Shown: positions 58,016-64,000 of the stretch, piece by piece | Layout of the letters: every line of letters begins with the position of its first letter | Position numbering within the stretch: the stretch's first letter is position 1 | Source: Siculibacillus sp. | GTDB lineage: Bacteria; Pseudomonadota; Alphaproteobacteria; Rhizobiales; Ancalomicrobiaceae | Assembly: GCA_030247555.1 (NCBI GenBank) | Contig: JAOTSD010000012.1 | Location: forward strand, 1-64,000 | DNA: 64,000 nucleotides | Direction: 5' to 3' | Position numbers and translations under genes: made by a program | Notes under the pieces: generated by a model | Database searches by the model: none | Seen by the model: the letters and a program-made list of their open reading frames with translations, nothing else | Told to the model about the DNA's origin: nothing

Positions 58016-58732
58016 GTGTGCGGGCGTTTCACCCTGACGTCGACGCCGGAGGAGGTTCGACGCCTCTTCGATTTCGCCGACCGGCCGAACTTCCCGCCGC
58101 GTGAGGACATCCGTCCCACCGAGCCGATCGGCGTCGTGGCGATCCGCGAGGGGGCGCGGCGCTTCCTGCTGGTGCGGTGGGGCTTCGTCCCCGGTTGGGT
58201 GAAGGACCCGCGCGAGTTCTCGCTGCTGATCAACGCGAGGGCGGAGACGGCGGCGCAGAAACCCTCCTTCCGCGGCGCCATGCGCCATGGCCGCTGTCTG
58301 GTTCCGGCCAACGGCTTCTACGAATGGCGCTCGGAAGGGAGCGGGCCGAAGCGGCCCCATCTCATCGCTCCGGCCGACGGGCGGCTCGTCGCCTTCGCCG
58401 GACTGACCGAGACCTGGGCCGGTGCCGACGGTTCGGAGGTCGACACCGCCGCCATCCTCACCGTGCCGGCCAACGACGTGGTGGCGCCGATCCACGACCG
58501 CATGCCGGCGGTGATCCCGCCGGAGCATTTCGCCGACTGGCTCGACACGGCCCGTGTCGACGCGAAGGCGGCGGCGAAGCTCCTCGTCCCGGCCCCCGCC
58601 GATCTCTTCGTCGCGACGGCGCTGCCGACGAGCGCCGAGAGACGGGCGTCCGCCCGCCCGCGCCCCGCACCGAAGGCCGCGACTCCGCCGGCGAAACCGA
58701 AGCCGAAGGACGACCAGTTCGATCTCTTCTGA
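58016..58732 (+). CDS. SOS response-associated peptidase (SRAP/HMCES/YedK-like)
   Basis: A 238-residue SRAP protein, which forms a covalent link to abasic sites in single-stranded DNA. The start is GTG so that Cys2 (after Met removal) is the N-terminal nucleophile: CGRFTLTSTPEEV. ANGFYEWRSEG supplies the conserved glutamate, and IHDRMPAVIPP the histidine. The C-terminal ~40 residues are a low-complexity linker ending DDQFDLF. A strong GAGGAGGAGGGG site precedes it. Divergent from the 57384 gene. Confidence 0.93.
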   Translation: MCGRFTLTSTPEEVRRLFDFADRPNFPPREDIRPTEPIGVVAIREGARRFLLVRWGFVPGWVKDPREFSLLINARAETAAQKPSFRGAMRHGRCLVPANGFYEWRSEGSGPKRPHLIAPADGRLVAFAGLTETWAGADGSEVDTAAILTVPANDVVAPIHDRMPAVIPPEHFADWLDTARVDAKAAAKLLVPAPADLFVATALPTSAERRASARPRPAPKAATPPAKPKPKDDQFDLF

Positions 58733-58767
58733 AACCGGCGACCGCTCCCGAGAAGAGGTGCTCCGCC

Positions 58768-59031
58768 TCAGTCGCGCACCGTGCCGCAGGCCCAGATGCG
58801 TTGCGCCGGGATGGTCTGCATGCGGCAGACCTTCTTGGTGTCGCAGACCTTGATGGTCCTGGGTTGGCCCTGCACCCAACGACAGCCGGGTTGCGAGCCG
58901 ACCCGCAGCGGCGAGGTGAGCCCCGCCCTCGGGTTCGCCGCGGCTTCGCCGAGACCCACGGCGACGGCGAGCACCGCCACGGCGGTGATCACCGCGCCGC
59001 GCAGGGGCGTGTGGAGCGGAGTCGTGCGCAT
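58768..59031 (-). CDS. Small secreted cysteine-containing protein
   Basis: An 87-residue protein with a signal peptide (MRTTPLHTPLRGAVITAVAV..., cleavage after EAAA near residue 32). The mature ~55 residues contain four cysteines (QPGCRWV, IKVCDTKKVCRMQ, IWACGT), likely two disulfides. No known domain. AAGGAACGGGA precedes the ATG at 59031. Its short mature part and cysteine spacing resemble rhizobial secreted proteins of unknown role. Confidence 0.65.
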   Translation of the reverse strand: MRTTPLHTPLRGAVITAVAVLAVAVGLGEAAANPRAGLTSPLRVGSQPGCRWVQGQPRTIKVCDTKKVCRMQTIPAQRIWACGTVRD

Positions 59032-59216
59032 TCCCGTTCCTTTCGAATCGCGTTTCCATCGACCCTGCCGGCCGATCGTGGCCATGGTTCGACGGCCGGC
59101 GGGCCACGGCGAGCGCCCGTTCTCGCCGGTTTCCCCGGCTCGGCCCGCTTGCGGGGGCGCCCGTGTCCGTGCCATAGAACCCGCCGATCTCGAACCACGA
59201 CAAAAGGGCATGATCC

Positions 59217-60035
59217 ATGGCCGACACCAAGGGCCTGATGGCCGGCAAGCGCGGCATCGTGATGGGCGTCGCCAACAACCGCTCGATCGCCTGGGGCATC
59301 GCCAAGGCGGTGCGCGAGGCGGGCGCGGACGTGGCGCTGACCTATCAGGGCGACGCGCTGAAGAAGCGGGTCGAGCCGCTCGCCGCCGAACTCGGCGGCA
59401 TCGTCGCCGGCCACTGCGACGTCACCGACGCCGCTTCGATCGACGCGGTCTTCGCCGAAGTCGAGCGGGTGTGGGGCAAGATCGACTTCCTCGTCCACGC
59501 CATCGCCTTCTCCGACAAGGACCAGCTCACCGGCCGCTACGTCGACACCACGGCGGAGAACTTCGACCGGACGATGAACATCTCGGTCTACTCCTTCACG
59601 GCGGTCGCCCAGCGCGCCGAGAAGCTGATGACCGACGGCGGTTCGATGATCACCCTGACCTATTACGGCGCCGAGAAGGTCATGCCGCACTACAACGTCA
59701 TGGGCGTCGCCAAAGCGGCGCTCGAGGCGTCGGTGCGCTACCTCGCCGTCGACCTCGGCTCCAAGGCGATCCGCGTCAACGCCATCTCCGCCGGCCCGAT
59801 CAAGACGCTCGCCGCCTCCGGCATCGGCGACTTCCGCTACATTCTTAAGTGGAACGAGTACAACGCGCCCTTGAAGCGTACCGTGTCGATCGAGGAGGTC
59901 GGCGCCTCCGCCCTGTACCTCCTCTCCGACCTCGGCCGCGGCGTCTCCGGCGAGATCCACCACGTCGACGCAGGCTACCACGTCGTCGGCATGAAGGCGG
60001 TCGACGCCCCGGATATCTCGGTGGTCAAGGACTGA
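59217..60035 (+). CDS. fabI: Enoyl-[acyl-carrier-protein] reductase (NADH)
   Basis: FabI catalyses the last reduction of each fatty acid elongation cycle. The 272-residue short-chain dehydrogenase has the cofactor loop GVANNRSIAWGIAKA near the N-terminus, the catalytic Tyr-x6-Lys in YNVMGVAKAA, and substrate-binding SAGPIKTLAASGI. Length is normal. AAAGGG is upstream of the ATG. In related species a phosphoglycerate mutase-like gene and aroC lie nearby; here the histidine phosphatase gene is 1.5 kb downstream. Confidence 0.96.
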   Translation: MADTKGLMAGKRGIVMGVANNRSIAWGIAKAVREAGADVALTYQGDALKKRVEPLAAELGGIVAGHCDVTDAASIDAVFAEVERVWGKIDFLVHAIAFSDKDQLTGRYVDTTAENFDRTMNISVYSFTAVAQRAEKLMTDGGSMITLTYYGAEKVMPHYNVMGVAKAALEASVRYLAVDLGSKAIRVNAISAGPIKTLAASGIGDFRYILKWNEYNAPLKRTVSIEEVGASALYLLSDLGRGVSGEIHHVDAGYHVVGMKAVDAPDISVVKD

Positions 60036-60181
60036 GATCGGCCGAAATCGCGAGGACTTTCGACGGGCGCCGCCGGGGAACCGGGGCGCCCGTGGTGTTT
60101 CTTGGGGGACCTCGTCGCCGAGGATATCTCGCGACATTCGATCGATGTCCGGCCTGCCGGTATTCTCGGTGTCATCGAACG

Positions 60182-61012
60182 ATGGACCACGAGATGCTCG
60201 ACACATCGAAATCATCGAGAATCGAAGACGCGGAGCGGGCGAGAAGGCGGTTGTTCTCCGAGGTGCTCGGCTTCTGCGTCGAACTGCGCTTCCTGCGGTT
60301 CCGATACCTCTATCGCATGTATTCGCCGGATCAGCCCCGAGTCCCGGCCGGCAACCCCGACGGAGGCCAATGGACCGACGGGGATCCGACCGGTGAAGAC
60401 ACCGTAATCGACGAACCCCTCGATGATGACTTCGCCGAGGCGTTGATCGATCTGATCGGCGGCCCGAACCGCCGGCAGACGCCGACCGTGCGGGTCGGAG
60501 GTCGGGAAGTCGAGGTCACACCGGGCCAAGCGGTTCGACTCGAGGTCGCCACCGCGCAGGCGCGGGCAGCGGAGGCCGCCGTCCGCGAGTTCGATCCGAC
60601 TTGGCGACCGCGCGCCAGCCTGACCGAGACCGTGGAAGGCGAGATCGCCGCAGCCGAGGCACGTCGCAGCGAAGCCGAAGCCCGTCTGATGGAGCTGGGT
60701 GGGGGTTACCGGGCGCCGCTCGATACGGCACGGTGTCTGGCACCAGGTGGATTGCGTCTGGGCTGGAGAGAACCCGGCGCGGGGCGGGGTATTGAGACCG
60801 TTGATCGAGTGAGCTTCGACCGCATACTCAGCGAACTTCTTGTCGGAGCACGCGAGGTCCAATCGCCTGCGAATTACAACGGCCGGTCGTTCTTGCGTTC
60901 GGACGGCGCCCGTTTCGGCGTAAGATGGAGCAATAGCAATGGACCGACGATCGACTTTGCCGACGATTGGTTCTTCCCGTCGTGGCGTATCAACAAGGTC
61001 CACCTGAAATGA
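60182..61012 (+). CDS. Candidate polymorphic toxin with RVPAGNPDGGQW motif
   Basis: A 276-residue protein not assigned to a named family. The N-terminal ~45 residues are basic. The motif YSPDQPRVPAGNPDGGQWTDG (residues ~43-63) is one I associate with a group of rhizobial proteins that carry variable C-terminal domains. Residues ~135-175 hold PTWRPRASLTETVEGEIAAA and an alanine/glutamate helix. The last ~75 residues (SFDRILSELLVGAREVQSP... to KVHLK) look like a separate compact domain, rather like the ends of nuclease-type toxins. No signal peptide. Its stop overlaps the next gene by ATGA. An ATG at 60194 is an alternative start. Confidence 0.55.
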   Translation: MDHEMLDTSKSSRIEDAERARRRLFSEVLGFCVELRFLRFRYLYRMYSPDQPRVPAGNPDGGQWTDGDPTGEDTVIDEPLDDDFAEALIDLIGGPNRRQTPTVRVGGREVEVTPGQAVRLEVATAQARAAEAAVREFDPTWRPRASLTETVEGEIAAAEARRSEAEARLMELGGGYRAPLDTARCLAPGGLRLGWREPGAGRGIETVDRVSFDRILSELLVGAREVQSPANYNGRSFLRSDGARFGVRWSNSNGPTIDFADDWFFPSWRINKVHLK

Positions 61013-61449
61013 AGAGCGAGCCGCGCAGCCGCCTCGACGGCGGAACCATAGACGACTACGTAGCGGGCTACGTCCACGAGGCGATCGACGACGAGATCGG
61101 CGTGAGCCTCGCCTCGATCGTCTCCGACGGGCGCCGCAGCTTCGGCCTCGAAGGCGACGACCTCGTCGCCTATGTTCGCCGTGGCGTCGCGGCGCTGGCC
61201 GCGATCGGTGCCCGGCCGGAGCACTGGGAGATGTACAGCCGTCCGGGGCACCTCGACGGCCCCGTCCATTTCGGTGCCGACACGCCCGAGGAGATCGTCG
61301 AAGGCGTTCTCGCCGAGTGGATCGCCGAGGGCATGCCCGATCTCGGCTGGGGCGACTACCGCTTCATCACCGCCGAGGGCCGCGCCTATCTCGACGAAGT
61401 GGTCGAGAGCAAACGACGCGAGGCCGCCGCCTCCGACGACCACGGTTGA
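61009..61449 (+). CDS. Candidate immunity protein
   Basis: A 146-residue acidic protein not recognised. Acidic patches include TIDDYVAGYVHEAIDDEIG and TPEEIVEGVLAEWIAEG; it is predicted mostly helical with a few strands, and has no signal or membrane segment. Translation is coupled to the preceding candidate toxin gene by an ATGA overlap, and acidity, size and position fit an immunity partner. I know of no direct evidence; it could also be an unrelated small protein co-transcribed with it. Confidence 0.5.
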   Translation: MKSEPRSRLDGGTIDDYVAGYVHEAIDDEIGVSLASIVSDGRRSFGLEGDDLVAYVRRGVAALAAIGARPEHWEMYSRPGHLDGPVHFGADTPEEIVEGVLAEWIAEGMPDLGWGDYRFITAEGRAYLDEVVESKRREAAASDDHG

Positions 61450-61508
61450 GATCGTCACATCGCTCGGCTAAGACCCGGGGGTCCCGCCCGCCCGAAAGGT
61501 CACGCGCC

Positions 61509-62102
61509 GTGTCGCGCACCATCTTCCACATCCGCCACGGCCTGACCGACTGGAACGTCGTCGGACGCCTGCAGGGCGCGCAGGACATCCCGCTGAACGG
61601 TGTCGGCCGGGCGCAGGCCGGCGCGAACGGCCTGGCGCTGGCGCGCCATCTCGCCGCGATCGATCGCGATCCGGCCTCCTTCCGCTGGGTGGCGAGCCCG
61701 CTCTGGCGGGCACGCGAAACGATGGAGCGGGTGCGGCGCGCCGTCGGCCTGCCGGCGATCTGTCACGATCTCGAGCGCGACCTGCGCGAGGTCGGCTACG
61801 GCCGCTTCGAAGGCATGACCCATGCCGAGATCGAGAAGGCCGATCCGGCGGCGATGGACGGGCTGCGCAACGACAAGTGGCACTACCGCCCGCCCGGTGG
61901 CGAGAGCTACGTCATGCTCTGCGAGCGCGTCGCCCGTTGGTGGGCGACCACCGATGGCGACATGGTGATCGTCTCCCACGGCGGCACTTTCCGGGCGCTG
62001 CGTCTCGCCATCGAGAACAATCGCGACCCCGCCCTCGCCGTGTATCAGGTTCCGCAGGACCGCATATTCCGCTGGCAGGACGCCCGTGGGGCATGGTTAT
62101 AG
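61509..62102 (+). CDS. Histidine phosphatase family protein (phosphoglycerate mutase-like)
   Basis: A 197-residue histidine-phosphatase superfamily protein. The catalytic RHG is in IFHIRHGLTDWN; the second histidine is in VIVSHGGTFRAL; the acid/base region is VGYGRFEGMTHAEIE. It resembles bacterial broad-specificity phosphatases and PhoE/CobC-like proteins; the substrate is unknown. The start is GTG with AAGG upstream. It follows the candidate immunity gene by 59 bp. Confidence 0.88.
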   Translation: MSRTIFHIRHGLTDWNVVGRLQGAQDIPLNGVGRAQAGANGLALARHLAAIDRDPASFRWVASPLWRARETMERVRRAVGLPAICHDLERDLREVGYGRFEGMTHAEIEKADPAAMDGLRNDKWHYRPPGGESYVMLCERVARWWATTDGDMVIVSHGGTFRALRLAIENNRDPALAVYQVPQDRIFRWQDARGAWL

Positions 62103-62226
62103 TATCGGCGGATGGGGGATTTCCCGGAGCCGTGGCGGCGGCGGGTGGTCCTCGCGTGTACCGCTACGGGCAGCGGCAGCGAGACGGATCGACGAGGGTC
62201 CGCGAAGACCGATCGGGAGAGACGCG

Positions 62227-63048
62227 ATGTGCACCTTGGACGGATGCGGGACGAAGAGCGATCTGCCGCCGATCGTCGTCGCCGAAGCGGATCGGCGTGC
62301 CTTCCTCGCCGGCCTCGCGGCGCTGCCCATCGCCGCCGTCCTCGCCGACCCGGCGCTGGCGCAGGCCTCGGCCACGCGGGTCGAGATGGTGACGATCCCG
62401 ACGCCACGCGACCGTACCCTGAGCATGGCCGTCGCCGTTCCGACCCGGCCGAAGGGGCCGGCGGTGATCCTCGTCCACGAATGGTGGGGCCTCAACGATC
62501 AGATCAAGTCGGTCGCCGTCGAACTCGCCAAGGAGGGCTATCTCGCCGTCGCCGTCGATCTCTTCGGCAAGGTAGCGACCAGCGCCGAGGAAGCCAAGGC
62601 GCAGACGCAGGCGATGGATCCGGAATGGGCGACCCGGGCGATGATCGCCGCGGTGCAGTGGGCACGAACCCACGAACGCTGCACCGGCAAGGTCGCCACC
62701 TGCGGCTGGTGTTTCGGCGGCGGCTGGTCGCTCAACACCTCGCTCGCCACGCCGGTCGACGCCACGGTGATCTACTACGGCAGCGTCAAGAAGACGCCAG
62801 AGCAGCTGAAGGCACTCTCCGGCCCGGTGATCGGCCATTTCGGCACGCACGACAAGTCGATCGACGGCACCATGGTCGCGGGCTTCGAAGCGGCGATGAA
62901 ACAGGCCGGCAAAGCCGATCGGCTCACCGTCTACTGGTACGACGCCGACCATGCCTTCGCCAACCCGACCGGCGCCCGCTACGACGCCGAGGACGCGGCC
63001 CTCGCCTGGAGTCGCACCCTGCATTTCCTCAAGCAGACGTTGGCGTGA
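62227..63048 (+). CDS. Dienelactone hydrolase family protein, exported
   Basis: A 273-residue alpha/beta hydrolase of the dienelactone hydrolase family. After a short N-terminal cysteine-containing segment, a twin-arginine-like leader (RRAFLAGLAALPIAAVLADPALAQA) suggests export or anchoring. The mature domain begins HEWWGLNDQIKSVA; the nucleophile Cys is in GKVATCGWCFGGGWS, with Asp in FGTHDKSIDG and His in YDADHAFANPTG. The natural substrate is not known. The ATG at 62227 was chosen; the open frame before it lacks similarity. Confidence 0.88.
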   Translation: MCTLDGCGTKSDLPPIVVAEADRRAFLAGLAALPIAAVLADPALAQASATRVEMVTIPTPRDRTLSMAVAVPTRPKGPAVILVHEWWGLNDQIKSVAVELAKEGYLAVAVDLFGKVATSAEEAKAQTQAMDPEWATRAMIAAVQWARTHERCTGKVATCGWCFGGGWSLNTSLATPVDATVIYYGSVKKTPEQLKALSGPVIGHFGTHDKSIDGTMVAGFEAAMKQAGKADRLTVYWYDADHAFANPTGARYDAEDAALAWSRTLHFLKQTLA

Positions 63049-63171
63049 ATCCACCCCCTGAAAATTCAGGGTTGTGACTTCGCGGATCTTCCTCGATGTG
63101 TACGTGCGCGTTACCACTGTGGCGCGTAATCGGCGCGGGTGCGCGCCGAACCCCATCGAGGAGGCCGATCG

Positions 63172-63588
63172 ATGTCGCCGATCCCGTACCGCTTCGCTGT
63201 TCCGCTGCTCGCCGCCGCTCTCTGGGGCGCCTCGCACCTCCCGGTGTCCGCCACGGAGAAAGGGCCGTTCAACGTCCGATCCGGCACGTCGACGGTCGTG
63301 TTGAGTTATGCCTCCTATGATCCGGACACCTGCTACTTCCAGGCCATTCCCCGCCTTCGTGTCGCCACCCCGCCCGCCCACGGGAGCGTGACCATCGGGA
63401 AATCTTCGCACGCCGCCGGAAAGGGGTCATGCGAGGGCAAGACGTTGAGAAGTTCGGTGGTCCACTATCGCGCCAACCCGGGCTATCGCGGACGCGACGA
63501 GATGGTGATCTCCGTCGAGAGCGAAGTCTTCACCGATGGGACCGGGATCTGGGGTGACTCGGTGCGGATCCTCGTCGATGTGAAGTGA
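63172..63588 (+). CDS. Hypothetical secreted protein
   Basis: A 138-residue protein with a signal peptide (YRFAVPLLAAALWGASHLPVSA, cut near residue 27). The mature part is beta-rich with two cysteines (PDTCYFQ and GSCEGK), and a duplicated-looking region with SVTIGKSSHAAG, HYRANPGYRGRDEM and GDSVRILVDV. Such Ig-like/copper-chaperone-like or cadherin-like folds are common in secreted proteins, but I recognise none. GAGGAGG precedes the ATG at 63172. Between the dienelactone hydrolase gene and aroC, same strand. Confidence 0.65.
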   Translation: MSPIPYRFAVPLLAAALWGASHLPVSATEKGPFNVRSGTSTVVLSYASYDPDTCYFQAIPRLRVATPPAHGSVTIGKSSHAAGKGSCEGKTLRSSVVHYRANPGYRGRDEMVISVESEVFTDGTGIWGDSVRILVDVK

Positions 63589-63694
63589 ACGGGAGAAGAG
63601 CGGAGACGATCACCGGCGCCCGGCCGCCGTTTGACGCCCGCCCTCGTGTGCCCTAGACCGGACGCCCGGTTTGCCGTCATCGAAGCGGGCGTCC

Positions 63695-64000
63695 ATGTCG
63701 CACAACACCTTCGGCCATCTCTTCCGCGTCACCACCTGGGGCGAGAGCCACGGGCCGGCTCTCGGCGCCGTCGTCGACGGGTGTCCGCCCGGCATCCGCC
63801 TGAGCGCGGAGGACATCCAAGTCGATCTCGATCGCCGCAAGCCGGGCTCGAGCCGCTTCGTCACCCAGCGCCGCGAGGACGACCTCGTCGAGATCCTCTC
63901 CGGCGTCTTCGAGGACGACCGGACCGACGGCCCGCGCACCACCGGCACCTCGATCTCGCTGATGATCCGCAACATCGATCAGCGCTCGAAGGACTACGGC
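63695..64000 (+). CDS. aroC: Chorismate synthase (partial, 5' part)
   Basis: The first 102 codons of AroC, running off the right edge. AroC makes chorismate from EPSP with reduced FMN, feeding aromatic amino acid and folate synthesis (compare pabB at the left edge). The N-terminus [20 protein letters not shown] is the family signature, followed by [23 protein letters not shown] and [22 protein letters not shown] has AAGCGGG upstream. The remainder is outside the window. Confidence 0.95.
   Translation, partial: MSHNTFGHLFRVTTWGESHGPALGAVVDGCPPGIRLSAEDIQVDLDRRKPGSSRFVTQRREDDLVEILSGVFEDDRTDGPRTTGTSISLMIRNIDQRSKDYG

Noticed and set aside
59849..60181. N-terminal extension of the candidate toxin frame into fabI
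   Set aside because: The first ~110 codons overlap fabI in another frame and are arginine/proline-rich without similarity; the gene is taken to start at 60182 or 60194.

Overview
The window is about 64 kb of G+C-rich, densely coding bacterial chromosome. It most likely comes from an alphaproteobacterium of the order Hyphomicrobiales (Rhizobiales). The evidence is the CcrM-type adenine methyltransferase, the atpI-atpB-atpE-b'-b layout of the F0 ATP synthase operon, the smc/DsbA-like/DUF721/mutY cluster, small families typical of the order (DUF3297, TIGR02301, RT0821/Lpp0805-like lipoprotein), a GTTC-N7-GTTC SOS box, and rhizobial-style palindromic repeats. No rRNA, tRNA, CRISPR array, insertion sequence or integrase was seen. 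The species cannot be named from the sequence alone.

Layout. 0-10 kb: folate branch (pabB and a partial pabA), a uracil-DNA glycosylase, ETF-ubiquinone oxidoreductase, a DedA protein, a glycosyltransferase, an SOS-box-preceded radical SAM protein, a VOC protein and ribonuclease HII. 10-13 kb: F0 ATP synthase operon with a good sigma-70-like promoter and a strong hairpin terminator. 13-20.4 kb: smc, a DsbA-like protein, DUF721 and mutY, with an accessory LysM/glycine-zipper protein gene between the last two. 20.4-28.6 kb: thioesterase, secreted isochorismatase-fold protein, ccrM, HAD phosphatase, AMP nucleosidase, an RNA methyltransferase-like gene and polyprenyl diphosphate synthase. 28.6-30.3 kb: the most accessory stretch, with a RelE/ParE-RHH toxin-antitoxin pair, 745 bp of inverted repeats and an AT-rich orphan membrane protein gene. 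30.3-37.5 kb: pyruvate phosphate dikinase, a TPR protein, ispE and meaB. 37.5-44.5 kb: an unknown anchored protein, arsRC, an alpha/beta-hydrolase-like protein, a J-domain protein, a lipoprotein, pdxH and corA. 44.8-58.8 kb: acyl-CoA synthetase, DUF3297, DUF1499, SCO, dxs-xseB, MFS, HDAC-like amidohydrolase, Sua5, LysE, NUDIX and SRAP. 59-64 kb: fabI, a candidate toxin-immunity pair, a histidine phosphatase, a dienelactone hydrolase and the start of aroC.

Most of the window is housekeeping. Isoprenoid/quinone synthesis is represented by dxs, ispE, polyprenyl synthase and ETF-QO, aromatic and folate metabolism by aroC and pabAB, and DNA maintenance by UDG, MutY, SMC, XseB, CcrM, RNase HII and SRAP. 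The most promising unusual elements are: the gene pair at 60182-61449, which looks like a polymorphic toxin with its immunity gene inserted after fabI; the LysM/glycine-zipper protein at 18083-19138; the SOS box before the radical SAM gene; TTAC-N7-TTAC sites upstream of both ccrM and the SRAP gene; and the repeat cluster with an AT-rich orphan at 29.2-30.2 kb.
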